64,000 nt of DNA from Lachnospiraceae bacterium (GCA_910573755.1 CAJTBO010000005.1:124001-188000), one strand, 5' to 3'. Positions 1 through 9,005 are shown, numbered from the stretch's first letter. Made by a program: numbers and translations. Notes: generated by a model not told the origin, from the sequence alone.

Positions 1-2
1 CA

Positions 3-344
3 GGACTTAGAGTAAAAAGAATAAAGTGTATCGCATATGTAATCAACGGTCTTACAGCGGCTCTTGCAGGGATTATCTTATCTGCCCGTGTCGCTGTGGG
101 CTCGCCCACGGCAGGAGAGAGTTATGATCTGTTGGCAATAACAGCGGTAGTAGTAGGCGGAACCTCTAATCAGGGTGGAACGGGAGGTATCCTTCCATCG
201 ATTATTGGCGTATTTATTGTAACTGTTTTAAATAATGGAATGGATTTACTGGGGGTATCCGGCTATTACCAGAAAATCGTGACAGGTGTAGTGGTATTGT
301 TGGCTGTTATCATCGATCGCAATAATGTGAATCGGAATCACTAA
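3..344 (+). CDS. Ribose-type sugar ABC transporter permease (C-terminal part, cut by window start)
   Basis: Inner-membrane permease of a ribose-type (RbsC-like) sugar importer; only the last 113 residues are present, and the frame is open to the window edge. The visible part has the family's conserved GGTSNQGGTGG stretch, then a hydrophobic helix, then the NGMDLLGVSGYYQ motif and a last membrane helix ending in a short basic tail. The gene is followed after 64 bases by a sugar-binding lipoprotein, so the operon order is permease then binding protein. The family call is secure; the substrate cannot be read from this fragment. Confidence 0.9.
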   Translation, partial: GLRVKRIKCIAYVINGLTAALAGIILSARVAVGSPTAGESYDLLAITAVVVGGTSNQGGTGGILPSIIGVFIVTVLNNGMDLLGVSGYYQKIVTGVVVLLAVIIDRNNVNRNH

Positions 345-408
345 CTTAGTTATCTATAATGTGCACATAGATAAGATAAAAAATTCAAAAAAGAAAAGGA
401 GAAGAACT

Positions 409-1428
409 ATGAAAAAGCTGGTAACGATGATGTTGACATTGGCAATGGTGTTTTCGTTGGCTGCATGCGGCGCTGCCGGAGGGACACAAGAGGCAGCAGA
501 TCCTGCCGCAAGTGGGGACAGCAACAACGCAGTAACAACGGTAAAGACAGATACGGATACGGAGATGGTAGAAGCGCAGGATTCTTATACAATTGCTATG
601 ATCTATCAGGATCTGTCTCAGGAATTTAATATTTATTTTCAGGAAGTTTTAAGCACACGCTGTAAAGAAGCGGGAATCACGCTGATAGAATTTGACGGTA
701 AGAGTGATACCGAAACGCAGTTGAATCAGTGTGAGAATGCAATTTCTTCAGGTGTGGACGCACTGTTATTTATTCCTTTTGATAAAGACGGGGCGGCGCC
801 CATCATTGATAACTGTAACGATGCGGGGATTCCTGTTATCTGTTGTAACAATATTACTTCCAATGTAGATGATGCAACGGCGTATGTAGGAGCTAATGAT
901 ATTGAAGCGGGAATCATGGAAACGGAGTATATCATAGAGTTGATTGACGGCAAGGGAAATATTGCAGTTGTGGAAGGGCCTTTTGGACATTCTGCACAGG
1001 TGGCACGTCAGGAAGGAGTGGAGCAGGTACTTGCTGAATATCCCGACTGTGAGATCGTATTGGATGATACTGCAAACTGGAATCGCGATGAAGCAATGGA
1101 GTTGGTAGAGAACTGGCTTGCAGGAGGGACGCAGATTGATGCGATCATTTGTCATAATGATATCATGGCAATGGGGGCCTTGCAGGCCTGTCAGGACCAG
1201 GGACTGGAGATTCCCATTATTGGCATTGATGCAACATATGACGCATTGTGTGCGGTAAAAGAAGGAACGTTGTGTGCTGATGTTTATCAGGATGTATATG
1301 GACAGGCTGAAGAAGCATTTAATGTCTGTATGAGGATTTTGAACAAAGAAGAGTATGAAAAGACAAATTATGTTCCGTTTAAGCTGATTACGGCAGAAAA
1401 TGTGGACGAGTACCTTGCTAATTTTTAG
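409..1428 (+). CDS. Sugar-binding lipoprotein of a ribose-type ABC importer
   Basis: Extracellular substrate-binding protein (periplasmic binding protein type 1, RbsB-like) that would deliver a sugar to the permease just upstream. Start chosen at the ATG at 409, after AAAAGGAGAAG; an in-frame upstream GTG lacks a ribosome site. The first 20 residues form a lipoprotein signal ending in the lipobox LAAC, followed by a low-complexity linker of about 40 residues, which is usual for Gram-positive anchored binding proteins. The mature domain shows the two-lobe pattern (IAMIYQDLSQEFN at the start, IDAIICHNDIMAMGALQA in the middle, a closing VPFKLITAENVDEY). Downstream genes encode an alcohol dehydrogenase, a mutarotase and transketolase, pointing to import of a monosaccharide, possibly a deoxy sugar. 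The ligand is not inferable. Confidence 0.93.
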   Translation: MKKLVTMMLTLAMVFSLAACGAAGGTQEAADPAASGDSNNAVTTVKTDTDTEMVEAQDSYTIAMIYQDLSQEFNIYFQEVLSTRCKEAGITLIEFDGKSDTETQLNQCENAISSGVDALLFIPFDKDGAAPIIDNCNDAGIPVICCNNITSNVDDATAYVGANDIEAGIMETEYIIELIDGKGNIAVVEGPFGHSAQVARQEGVEQVLAEYPDCEIVLDDTANWNRDEAMELVENWLAGGTQIDAIICHNDIMAMGALQACQDQGLEIPIIGIDATYDALCAVKEGTLCADVYQDVYGQAEEAFNVCMRILNKEEYEKTNYVPFKLITAENVDEYLANF

Positions 1429-1527
1429 ATATTGAAAATTGCGAATACAGGAAAAGGTATGAATGAAATGGTGGCACGGGATTTCATATTCTGTGCCGCC
1501 GTTATGAAAAGGAGAGAAAATAATCGC

Positions 1528-2703
1528 ATGGAAAATTATGAATTTTATTGTCCAACCAAGATCCTTTTTGGTAAAGAAATGGAAAAACGCGTAGGAGAGG
1601 AAACAGCCAGATATGCCAAAAAAGTTCTCATCGTATACGGATCAGACCGTATTAAAAAATCAGGTTTGTTTGATACGGTAGCAAAGTCTCTGGAGGATGC
1701 AAAGGTAGAGTGGTTTGAACTTGGCGGTGTAAAAGCAAATCCGCGTGATGATCTGGTTTATGAAGGAATAGAAATCTGCCGTAAAAATGGAATTGATTTT
1801 GTTTTGGGCGTTGGCGGCGGCAGTGTGATCGATACGGCAAAAGCGGTTGGCTATGGCGTAGAATATGACGGAGATTTTATGGATCTGTATCTTGGCAGGG
1901 CAAATCCTGTTTCCTGCCTGAAGATTGGAGCAGTACTGACAATTCCGGGAGCAGGCAGCGAGTCCAGCAACGGATCTGTAATTACAAGCCTGTCAGAGGA
2001 ATTAAAGCGTTCCTGTGATACGGATCTTGCAAGGCCGGTATTTGCAGTCATGAATCCGGAATTAACGACAACGGTTCCGATGTATCATACTCTGGCTGGA
2101 GCTTTTGACGCAATCGTACATGCAATGGAACGTTATTTTACAAATTCTGCATATGTGGATTTTGGGGATCGGATGGCAGAGGGTATTATGAAGTCCATGA
2201 TGAAATATATGAAGCTGATCAAGACAGATCCCGAAAATTATGATTACAGGGCAGAGATCATGTGGGGGTGCAAAGTTGCACAGGATGATTTTATCGGTGT
2301 AGGGCGTGAGCAGTGCTGGGAGAGTCATCTGCTGCAGAGAGATATAGGTTCTGTCTGTATGGATTCGTCCCATGGCGCGGGACTCGCGGTGGTGGTACCG
2401 CACTGGATGCGGCATGTTTATAAGGTGAATGTTCCGCGTTTTGCGCAGTGGGCAAATCGTGTGATGGATGTGGAGGTAAATACCTCTGATCTGGAAGCAA
2501 CGGCGCTGGAAGGAATTGACCGTCTGGCTGCCTTTCTAAAAGAAGTGGGGCTTCCGATCACCATGAGAGAACTGGGCGTTAAAAGCGCAGATGATATTGA
2601 GTTAATAGCAAACAAGGCATATCCGGATGGAAGCGGAACTTTGGGAGGATTTTCCCATATGACACGACAGGATTTTGTGGAAATTTTAACAGCAGCATAT
2701 TAG
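1528..2703 (+). CDS. Iron-type alcohol dehydrogenase with altered metal site
   Basis: NAD(P)-dependent group III alcohol dehydrogenase, 391 residues. Start chosen at ATG 1528, which follows AAAGGAGAG at 1507-1515 and gives the normal family N-terminus (ENYEFYCPTKILFG); a longer frame back to 1432 looks untranslated. The N-terminal half has the nucleotide-binding GVGGGSVIDTAKAV. Metal ligands by position are D194 and H198 (FDAIVHAM) and H282 (SSHGAGLA). The usual third ligand, a histidine ten residues before H282 in the GMGHEL motif, is here D272 in LLQRDIG, so the metal site differs from textbook members. In an operon with a mutarotase and transketolase, it may oxidise or reduce a sugar or the short aldehyde left by transketolase. 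Substrate unknown. Confidence 0.88.
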   Translation: MENYEFYCPTKILFGKEMEKRVGEETARYAKKVLIVYGSDRIKKSGLFDTVAKSLEDAKVEWFELGGVKANPRDDLVYEGIEICRKNGIDFVLGVGGGSVIDTAKAVGYGVEYDGDFMDLYLGRANPVSCLKIGAVLTIPGAGSESSNGSVITSLSEELKRSCDTDLARPVFAVMNPELTTTVPMYHTLAGAFDAIVHAMERYFTNSAYVDFGDRMAEGIMKSMMKYMKLIKTDPENYDYRAEIMWGCKVAQDDFIGVGREQCWESHLLQRDIGSVCMDSSHGAGLAVVVPHWMRHVYKVNVPRFAQWANRVMDVEVNTSDLEATALEGIDRLAAFLKEVGLPITMRELGVKSADDIELIANKAYPDGSGTLGGFSHMTRQDFVEILTAAY

Positions 2704-2716
2704 GAGGAAAAATAAA

Positions 2717-3142
2717 ATGTTGAAGAAAATATCGCCGATTATTGGAGCGGATTTAATTAAAGTCTTGATGGAGATGGGACATACGGATGAAATTGTGATT
2801 TGTGACGGAAATATGCCGGCATGTACGATGGGAAAGCGCATTGTCAATATGCCAGGGCATAATGTTCCGGAAATTCTGGAAGCAATTCTTGATATCCTGC
2901 CTTTAGACCATACCGTAGAAAAACCTGCGGCAATCTGCAGATGGGACGGACCGGATGCGCCGATCTGGGATACATATGCCAAGATCATTAAAGAGAGTGA
3001 AGAAGGAGATAAATTCCAAAATGGATTTCTTATGCTGCCGCCTGCGGAGTTTAATGCAGCAGTTGCGAATGCGTATTGTCTGATCACCACATCAGAAAAA
3101 GCTTTAGCTGCGAATATTATTCTGCGTAAGGGTATCATGTAA
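2717..3142 (+). CDS. RbsD/FucU family sugar mutarotase
   Basis: Small cytosolic mutarotase, 141 residues, which interconverts the alpha and beta anomers of an imported sugar. It is closer to FucU (L-fucose mutarotase) than RbsD by length and by motifs: MGHTDEIVICDGNMP near residues 20-34 supplies H22 and D30, the family active-site pair, and NAYCLITTSEKALAANIILRKG closes the protein. It follows the alcohol dehydrogenase by 13 bases with AGGAGG just before the start, so it is certainly co-transcribed. The neighbouring permease, binding protein and transketolase support a role at the entry of a monosaccharide pathway. Fucose itself is only one possibility, because no fucose isomerase or kinase is visible here. 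Confidence 0.9.
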   Translation: MLKKISPIIGADLIKVLMEMGHTDEIVICDGNMPACTMGKRIVNMPGHNVPEILEAILDILPLDHTVEKPAAICRWDGPDAPIWDTYAKIIKESEEGDKFQNGFLMLPPAEFNAAVANAYCLITTSEKALAANIILRKGIM

Positions 3143-3235
3143 GAGATAAAAGGCGCGGTTGGCAGCATCTGACTGCCAGCCGTGTGGCAAACATAGTACC
3201 TCGGGACCAAAGAGAGGAATGCATCGGAGGGAATT

Positions 3236-4078
3236 ATGGACCAACATAAAAAAAGTAAACTAATGAAACGGGCTATGGATATACGGATCAGCGGTCTTAA
3301 AATGGTGCAGAAAGCACATTCAGGGCATATAGGAGGGGCGTTTTCCATGTCCGAGATCATGTCTGTTTTATATTTTGATAAAATGAATATCCGGCCCCAA
3401 GAGCCTGATTGGGAAGAAAGGGATCGTTTTGTCCTGTCAAAAGGACATTGTACGGTGGCGCTTTATCCCACACTGGCGCTGAGAGGTTTTTTTGAGATGG
3501 AAAGGCTTGATACATTCCGGAGAATTGACGGGCATTTATCAGGACATGCGGAAATGCGCTATGTGCCGGGAGTGGATATGTCTACCGGTTCTCTGGGGCA
3601 GGGGTTTTCAGCAGCAGTAGGAATGGCGGTAGGAGCAAAACTGAGTGGGAAGGAGTTATCCGTTTATGCGGTGATGGGAGACGGAGAAATTCAGGAGGGA
3701 CAGATATGGGAAGGATGCATGTATGCAGGAGCCCATAAACTGGATAATCTGATCGGAATTATAGATTCAAATAAGGTGCAGCTTGACGGGACGGTACAGG
3801 AAGTTCTGGATACGGGAGATCTGAAATTGAAATTTGAAAGTTTTGGATTTTTTGTGCAGTCTATTGATGGGCATGATGTAGAGGCCATTGTGGAAGCGAT
3901 AGACAGGGCGAAAGCAGAAAAAGGAAGCCCGTCTATGATCATTGCCAATACGGTGAAGGGGAAGGGGATTTCCTTTATGGAAGGAAAAAGCACATGGCAT
4001 GGAAAAACGCCTGATGAAGAGCAGTTTGAAGCGGCGTTTGCAGAATTGTATCAGAGGGCAGGAGAACTGGGGGATTGA
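3236..4078 (+). CDS. Transketolase, N-terminal (TPP-binding) subunit
   Basis: First half of a split transketolase, 280 residues, which binds the pyrophosphate of thiamine diphosphate with the motif GDGEIQEG (148-155) and the metal-binding N179. The N-terminal GHIGGAFSMSEIM segment is also typical. The partner subunit begins 36 bases downstream. Split transketolases are common in Clostridia and often sit in sugar operons distinct from the housekeeping enzyme. Together the pair transfers a two-carbon ketol unit from a ketose to an aldose phosphate; in this operon the donor is probably the sugar delivered by the upstream importer. A GGAGGG ribosome site precedes the ATG. Confidence 0.94.
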   Translation: MDQHKKSKLMKRAMDIRISGLKMVQKAHSGHIGGAFSMSEIMSVLYFDKMNIRPQEPDWEERDRFVLSKGHCTVALYPTLALRGFFEMERLDTFRRIDGHLSGHAEMRYVPGVDMSTGSLGQGFSAAVGMAVGAKLSGKELSVYAVMGDGEIQEGQIWEGCMYAGAHKLDNLIGIIDSNKVQLDGTVQEVLDTGDLKLKFESFGFFVQSIDGHDVEAIVEAIDRAKAEKGSPSMIIANTVKGKGISFMEGKSTWHGKTPDEEQFEAAFAELYQRAGELGD

Positions 4079-4114
4079 AATTACAATTTCGTTTGGAGCA
4101 TTAGGAGGAGAAGT

Positions 4115-5068
4115 ATGTCAGAAAAAATTGCAACCAGGCATGCATATGGGGAAAGCCTGGCAGAAATCGGTGATGATCCACGGATCGTGGCATTGGATAC
4201 GGACGTGTCTACCTGCACTATGTCAGTGATTTTTGGGAAGAAGTATCCGGATCGATTTTTTAATTGTGGAATCGCGGAAGCGAACATGATCGGGATGGCG
4301 GCAGGGCTTTCTACTTTTGGTTATATTCCGTTTGTGCATGCTTTTGCCATGTTTATGGCAGGACGGGGATACGACCAGATCAGAAACAGTGTCTGTTATC
4401 CGCGGCTGAATGTAAAATGTGTTGGTACACATGCGGGACTGTCCGTGGGGGAGGATGGCGCAACGCATCAATGTGTGGAGGATATTGCATTAATGCGGGC
4501 GATTCCGGGGATGACGGTCATCTGTCCGGCTGATGCAAAAGAGACTAAAGCAGCAACGAAGGCAATTGCAGAATATAAGGGACCGGTTTATCTTCGGCTG
4601 GGGCGTCTTGCGGTGGATACAGTGACTGATATGGAAGATTATACTTTTGAAATCGGAAAAGCAGTGCGGTTGAGGCAGGGAGAAGATATAACTATCATAG
4701 CGGTGGGACTTATGGCAGCAGAGGCGTTAAAGGCGGCGGATATTCTGGAACGGGAAGGAATCAGTGCCCGTGTTTTGGATATGCACACTATAAAACCACT
4801 GGATGAAGAAGAAGTACTGAAAGCGGCCAGAGAAACAGGCGGGATTGTAACAGCGGAAGAGCATAATATTCTGGGTGGTCTGGGCAGCGCAGTTTCAGAG
4901 GTCGTTGCGGGAACCTGTCCGGTGCCGATACAGCGGATTGGAGTACAGGATACCTTTGGACGATCTGGAAATGCGTTGGAATTATTGAAGCAGTATCACC
5001 TGTGCGCGGAGGATATCTGTCTGGCGGTTAAGAAGGTGCTCTTCCCAAAAGACAGATATAAAATTTGA
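4115..5068 (+). CDS. Transketolase, C-terminal (pyrimidine-binding) subunit
   Basis: Second half of the split transketolase, 317 residues, carrying the pyrimidine-binding and C-terminal domains. Visible features are the IALDTDVSTCT opening, NCGIAEANMIGMAAGL with the glutamate that activates the cofactor, and GTHAGLSVGEDGATHQC, where family histidines contact the substrate. A transketolase C-terminal domain follows (VRLRQGEDITIIAVGLMA onward). Start at ATG 4115 after TTAGGAGGAG. It is the last gene of the operon entering from the left; 136 AT-rich bases separate it from hemerythrin. A 1-deoxyxylulose-phosphate synthase is less likely because of the two-subunit layout. Confidence 0.93.
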   Translation: MSEKIATRHAYGESLAEIGDDPRIVALDTDVSTCTMSVIFGKKYPDRFFNCGIAEANMIGMAAGLSTFGYIPFVHAFAMFMAGRGYDQIRNSVCYPRLNVKCVGTHAGLSVGEDGATHQCVEDIALMRAIPGMTVICPADAKETKAATKAIAEYKGPVYLRLGRLAVDTVTDMEDYTFEIGKAVRLRQGEDITIIAVGLMAAEALKAADILEREGISARVLDMHTIKPLDEEEVLKAARETGGIVTAEEHNILGGLGSAVSEVVAGTCPVPIQRIGVQDTFGRSGNALELLKQYHLCAEDICLAVKKVLFPKDRYKI

Positions 5069-5137
5069 AAGCTGTCGGAAATCCAATCCCATGACAAAAA
5101 AGAATGGAGGAATGATAAAATATATCTTCAAAAAAGA

Positions 5138-5166
5138 TTAACAAATCCTTCTTTAGATGATAAAAT
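5138..5166 (+). promoter_or_regulatory. Probable promoter for the hemerythrin gene
   Basis: TTAACA at 5138-5143 and TAAAAT at 5161-5166 are separated by exactly 17 bases, in an AT-rich spacer just upstream of the hemerythrin start. It fits a housekeeping sigma factor; AT richness makes chance matches more likely, so confidence is moderate. Confidence 0.45.
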
Positions 5167-5204
5167 AAGAAATATTATATATTATATAAGGAAGGGAAGA
5201 TATT

Positions 5205-5627
5205 ATGCTCATAGAATTCAGCGATAACTTATTAACCGGCAACAACACGATCGACACTCAGCACAGGGAACTGATCGGCCGCATTGCAGCCTTTGTCAGC
5301 TCCTGCGAAGAGGGGGACGGAAAAATGAAAGCCATCAAGATGCTGGACTACCTTGCGGAATACACGGAGTTCCATTTCTCCGAGGAGGAAAAACTCCAGC
5401 AGGAGGTTTCCTATCCGGGCTTTAAGGAACACAAGGAAAAACATGAGGAATTCAAGAGAACCGTCGATGCGCTCCACGAATTCCTTGAAGAATCCGAAGG
5501 ACCTACCGCCGCCTTTGTAGATCAGGTGAAGCAGCAGGTGGTGGACTGGCTTTTTAGACATATAGAAGGCTTTGACCGTTCTGTAGCCGAGTATATAAAC
5601 TATGTCAATAATCCAGGCCGCTTATAA
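5205..5627 (+). CDS. Bacteriohemerythrin
   Basis: Single-domain hemerythrin, 140 residues, a cytosolic four-helix bundle with a non-haem di-iron centre that reversibly binds oxygen. All seven ligands are present in the right order and spacing: H20, H57, E61, H76, H80, H119 and D124. The ribosome site AAGGAAGGGAAG lies directly before the ATG. In an anaerobe the likely role is oxygen scavenging or delivery to oxygen-reducing enzymes. It stands alone between a sugar operon and the ribosomal cluster, with its own likely promoter, so it is probably a single-gene transcript. Confidence 0.95.
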   Translation: MLIEFSDNLLTGNNTIDTQHRELIGRIAAFVSSCEEGDGKMKAIKMLDYLAEYTEFHFSEEEKLQQEVSYPGFKEHKEKHEEFKRTVDALHEFLEESEGPTAAFVDQVKQQVVDWLFRHIEGFDRSVAEYINYVNNPGRL

Positions 5628-5698
5628 CCGGGTTTGTGAAACAAATATCGGTTAGATACCCGTTTAGGCAAAAAACGTAAAAATTTTCAAAAAAGTCC

Positions 5699-5727
5699 TT
5701 GCATTATGAAACTTTCTATAGTACAAT
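5699..5727 (+). promoter_or_regulatory. Main promoter of the S10-spc ribosomal operon
   Basis: TTGCAT at 5699-5704, a 17-base spacer and TACAAT at 5722-5727 form a strong housekeeping promoter; transcription should begin near 5734. The same hexamers with the same spacing recur before rpmJ (19216-19244), which supports both calls. Confidence 0.85.
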
Positions 5728-5733
5728 AGCTTT

Positions 5734-6030
5734 TGCTGTGGCATGATAGCGATGAAGCGTGAGGTTGCTGTCAGCGGGCAACTACTGACAGGTTTTCCGT
5801 GGAGCGAATGTCAAAACCGGAAGATCAGAGGTCTCCGGTAAGGAAACTGACGACAAGTCACTGTACAAACGTAGGATATTCTGCAAGGACTTATTTTAAA
5901 GGAAAGCAGAAACGTGTGGAACCAGATACTTCATAAAGAGTTATGAAAAGGTCTGGCGGAGTCCGGAGACGGACACACACGGAAGAGTGTACAGTCACCG
6001 CTTGTCGTACTATTAAAAGTGCGAAAAGGA
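5734..6030 (+). ncRNA. Structured leader RNA of the S10 operon (candidate autoregulatory leader)
   Basis: About 300 transcribed bases without a gene before rpsJ, with many exact pairings. A closing helix joins 5850-5857 to 6001-6008, and a second helix joins 5861-5866 to 5989-5994. Inside lie a hairpin 5930-5936/5941-5947 with loop AGAG, extended by 5922-5926/5952-5956, and a hairpin 5961-5965/5970-5974 with a GAGA tetraloop. Upstream, 5791-5796 can pair with 5813-5818, 5817-5821 with 5834-5838, and 5768-5774 with 5785-5791. The last helix ends only 19 bases before the ribosome site AAAAGGAGG. In E. coli the S10 leader is the target of L4; which protein binds here is not visible. No strong terminator run is seen. 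Confidence 0.7.
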
Positions 6031-6043
6031 GGCGACTTTTTTT

Positions 6044-6361
6044 ATGGCAAGTCAGGTAATGAGAATTACATTAAAAGCTTATGACCATCAGCTGGTTGAT
6101 GCGTCTGCCAAAAAAATCATCGAAACAGTCAAGAAAAATGGTTCTCAGGTGAGCGGACCGGTTCCCCTTCCTACAAAAAAGGAAGTTGTTACGATCTTAA
6201 GGGCGGTTCACAAATACAAAGATTCCAGAGAACAGTTTGAGCAGAGGACTCACAAGAGACTGATCGACATCATTGCACCGACACCCAAGACCATCGATGC
6301 ACTGCAGAGACTGGAAATGCCGGCGGGTGTGTACATTGATATCAAAATGAAACAAAAATAA
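6044..6361 (+). CDS. rpsJ: 30S ribosomal protein S10
   Basis: Ribosomal small-subunit protein of the 30S head, also known as the antitermination factor NusE. It has 105 residues, the usual length, starting [19 protein letters not shown] and containing the conserved [13 protein letters not shown] and [18 protein letters not shown] segments. It is the first gene of the cluster, preceded by the ribosome site AAAAGGAGGCG and the long structured leader. The next gene is rplC. Confidence 0.99.
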   Translation: MASQVMRITLKAYDHQLVDASAKKIIETVKKNGSQVSGPVPLPTKKEVVTILRAVHKYKDSREQFEQRTHKRLIDIIAPTPKTIDALQRLEMPAGVYIDIKMKQK

Positions 6362-6430
6362 CCTTCTACTAGTATGAACGCACAACCCGCCGCGGATGTG
6401 CGGTCCGATGTAGAAACAAAGGAGGGTAAA

Positions 6431-7114
6431 ATGAAGAAAGCGATCTTAGCTACAAAAGTCGGAATGACTCAAATCTTTCAGGAAGACGGCACGCTGATCC
6501 CGGTAACCGTTCTTCAGGCAGGCCCCTGCGTGGTAACCCAGATCAAGACAGAGGAAAATGACGGTTACAAGGCAGTGCAGGTAGGCTTCGTTGACAAAAA
6601 GGAAAGAATCGTCAACAAGGATAAGGGCGGCAGGAAAGAGATCGTTCACCGCCACGGCGTGAACAAGGCCGAGATGGGACACTTTAAAAAAGCGGACGTT
6701 TCCGCAAAGAGATATGTCAGAGAGTTCCGTTTTGAAAATGCAGAAGAATACGAACTCGGCAAAGAGATCAAGGCTGATATCTTTGAAGTAGGCGAGAGAG
6801 TCGATGCTTCCGGTATTTCCAAAGGTAAAGGATTCCAGGGTGCGATCAAGAGACTCGGCCAGCACAGAGGCCCCATGAAGCACGGTTCCAAGTTCCACCG
6901 TCATCAGGGTTCCAACGGCGCCTGCTCATCTCCCAGCAGAGTATTCAAGGGAAAAGGCATGCCTGGACATATGGGCTGCGAAAAGGTAACGGTTCAGAAT
7001 CTGGAAGTGGTAAGAGTTGATGCAGAGAAAAATCTGCTGTTGATAAAAGGCTCCGTTCCGGGACCGAAGAAAGCACTGGTTACTATTAAAGAGACAACCA
7101 GGGCGGAAGCATAA
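6431..7114 (+). CDS. rplC: 50S ribosomal protein L3
   Basis: Early-assembly large-subunit protein near the peptidyl transferase centre, 227 residues. Start chosen at ATG 6431 ([16 protein letters not shown]) after AAAGGAGGG; the frame runs back to 6374 but that extension is not protein-like. The conserved region [26 protein letters not shown] and the glutamine in HQGS, the site methylated by PrmB in other bacteria, are present. It lies between rpsJ and rplD as in all S10 operons. Confidence 0.98.
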   Translation: MKKAILATKVGMTQIFQEDGTLIPVTVLQAGPCVVTQIKTEENDGYKAVQVGFVDKKERIVNKDKGGRKEIVHRHGVNKAEMGHFKKADVSAKRYVREFRFENAEEYELGKEIKADIFEVGERVDASGISKGKGFQGAIKRLGQHRGPMKHGSKFHRHQGSNGACSSPSRVFKGKGMPGHMGCEKVTVQNLEVVRVDAEKNLLLIKGSVPGPKKALVTIKETTRAEA

Positions 7115-7138
7115 TAGGGACGAAAGGAGGACAATGAG

Positions 7139-7762
7139 ATGGCTAACGTATCTGTTTATAATATGGAAGGCAAGGAAGTCGGTACTGTGGAATTAAATGA
7201 CGCAGTGTTCGGCGTGGAAGCGAATGAACATCTGGTTCATATGGCAGTATTGCAGCAGCTTGCAAATAACCGTCAGGGAACCCAGAAGGCAAAAACCCGC
7301 GGCGAAGTATCCGGCGGCGGCAGAAAGCCCTGGAGACAGAAAGGAACCGGTCATGCGAGACAGGGATCTACAAGATCTCCTCAGTGGAAGGGTGGCGGCG
7401 TTGTATTTGCTCCCGTGCCGAGAGACTATTCCTTTAAGATGAATAAGAAAGAAAAAAGAGCGGCTTTAAAATCGGTATTATCCGACAAGGTTGCTATGAG
7501 CAAGCTCATCGTTTTGGATGAACTGAAGTTTGACGAGATCAAGACAAAGAAGTTCAAGGCAGTGCTGGATAACCTGAAAGTGGAAGATAAGGCGCTGGTT
7601 GTGCTGGGAGAAAAGGATGACGTGGTGATTAAATCCGCAAACAACCTTCCCTTCGTACAGACCGCCCTGCCGGGGACAATCAATGTTTACGACATTTTGA
7701 AAGCAGGCACACTGATCCTGACCAAAGATGCCGTGGCAAAAATTGAGGAGGTGTATGCATAA
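7139..7762 (+). CDS. rplD: 50S ribosomal protein L4
   Basis: Large-subunit protein, 207 residues, lining the exit tunnel with its long loop ([24 protein letters not shown]). In E. coli L4 represses its own operon by binding the S10 leader, which makes it the first candidate ligand for the leader before rpsJ here; that transfer is inference. Its stop codon shares one base with the rplW start (TAATG), indicating coupled translation. Confidence 0.98.
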   Translation: MANVSVYNMEGKEVGTVELNDAVFGVEANEHLVHMAVLQQLANNRQGTQKAKTRGEVSGGGRKPWRQKGTGHARQGSTRSPQWKGGGVVFAPVPRDYSFKMNKKEKRAALKSVLSDKVAMSKLIVLDELKFDEIKTKKFKAVLDNLKVEDKALVVLGEKDDVVIKSANNLPFVQTALPGTINVYDILKAGTLILTKDAVAKIEEVYA

Positions 7763-8061
7763 TGGCTGACCTGAAATATTATGATATCATACTGAAACCG
7801 GTCATCACCGAAAAGAGCATGTCCGGCATGGCTGATAAAAGGTATACATTCCTGGTGCATCCCGATGCGACAAAGACGCAGGTGAAGGAAGCGGTGGAAA
7901 AGATGTTCGAAGGAACCAGAGTGGAACGTGTCAACACGATGAACCTTGACGGCAAGAAGAAAAGAAGAGGCATGACAGTCGGCAGAACGGCAAAGAGAAA
8001 GAAAGCGATTGTCCAGCTCACGGCGGACAGTAAGGAGATCGAGATCTTTACAGGCCTCTAA
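7762..8061 (+). CDS. rplW: 50S ribosomal protein L23
   Basis: Large-subunit protein at the tunnel exit, where signal recognition particle and trigger factor dock. It has 99 residues, with the family opening [15 protein letters not shown] and the basic loop [16 protein letters not shown]. It starts on the last base of the rplD stop. A 101-base spacer with possible stems (CGGCGC at 8074-8079 against GCGCCG at 8116-8121) separates it from rplB. Confidence 0.98.
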   Translation: MADLKYYDIILKPVITEKSMSGMADKRYTFLVHPDATKTQVKEAVEKMFEGTRVERVNTMNLDGKKKRRGMTVGRTAKRKKAIVQLTADSKEIEIFTGL

Positions 8062-8162
8062 AATGAAATGCGGCGGCGCGTCTGGTTATGCGATAGAGCC
8101 GGCAGGTCCGGTGAGGCGCCGAAAAATCTATTGCGACATAAAAAGAAAAGGAGAAAAGAGAC

Positions 8163-9005
8163 ATGGGAATTAAAACCTACAACCCATATACACCTTCCAG
8201 AAGAAATATGACGGGTTCTGATTTCTCTGAGATCACGAAAAAGACCCCTGAAAAGTCCCTGCTTGCAAGCAAGAAGAAACATGCGGGACGCAACAATCAG
8301 GGTAAGATCACCGTTCGTCACCATGGCGGCGGCAACAGACAGAAATACAGGATCATTGATTTTAAGAGAAATAAAGACGGCATTCCGGCAACCGTGATCG
8401 GCATCGAATATGATCCGAACAGAACGGCAAATATTGCGCTGATCTGTTATGCGGACGGACAGAAAGCTTATATCATCGCTCCTGAAGGACTGAAGGATGG
8501 CATGAAAGTCATGAACGGTCCCGATGCGGAAGTGAGAGTCGGTAACTGCCTGCCTCTTTCGGCGATTCCTGTCGGTACACAGGTACACAACATTGAACTG
8601 TATCCGGGCAAGGGCGGCCAGATGGTCCGCAGCGCCGGCAACAGCGCACAGCTTATGGCAAAAGAAGGCAAGTATGCGACACTGCGTCTTCCTTCCGGTG
8701 AAATGAGAATGGTTCTCAGCGTATGCCGCGCTACGATCGGCACGGTAGGCAACGTTGACCACAACCTTATCAATATTGGTAAAGCAGGACGGAAACGTCA
8801 CATGGGTATCCGCCCGACAGTCCGCGGTTCTGTTATGAACCCGAATGACCATCCGCACGGCGGTGGTGAAGGACGTGCACCGATCGGACGTCCCGGCCCG
8901 AGCACACCCTGGGGCAAACCTGCGCTTGGCTTAAAGACCCGTAAGAAGAAAAAAGCTTCTAACAAGATGATTGTAAGAAGAAGAGACGGCAGAGCTATCA
9001 AGTAA
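8163..9005 (+). CDS. rplB: 50S ribosomal protein L2
   Basis: Core large-subunit protein needed for subunit joining and peptidyl transfer, 280 residues, close to the usual length of about 275. It shows the [20 protein letters not shown] segment, the [17 protein letters not shown] region and the C-terminal [16 protein letters not shown]-type loop (here [20 protein letters not shown]), which carries the functionally important histidine. The ribosome site AAAAGGAGAAAAG precedes the ATG. Confidence 0.99.
   Translation: MGIKTYNPYTPSRRNMTGSDFSEITKKTPEKSLLASKKKHAGRNNQGKITVRHHGGGNRQKYRIIDFKRNKDGIPATVIGIEYDPNRTANIALICYADGQKAYIIAPEGLKDGMKVMNGPDAEVRVGNCLPLSAIPVGTQVHNIELYPGKGGQMVRSAGNSAQLMAKEGKYATLRLPSGEMRMVLSVCRATIGTVGNVDHNLINIGKAGRKRHMGIRPTVRGSVMNPNDHPHGGGEGRAPIGRPGPSTPWGKPALGLKTRKKKKASNKMIVRRRDGRAIK

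Noticed and set aside
6446-6904. Long antisense frames over rplC and other ribosomal genes
   Set aside because: They are shadows of strongly coding + strand genes; there are no minus-strand ribosome sites or family motifs.
8062-8162. Stem-forming rplW-rplB spacer as a leader RNA
   Set aside because: The pairings are short and there is no promoter or attenuator; noted under rplW only.
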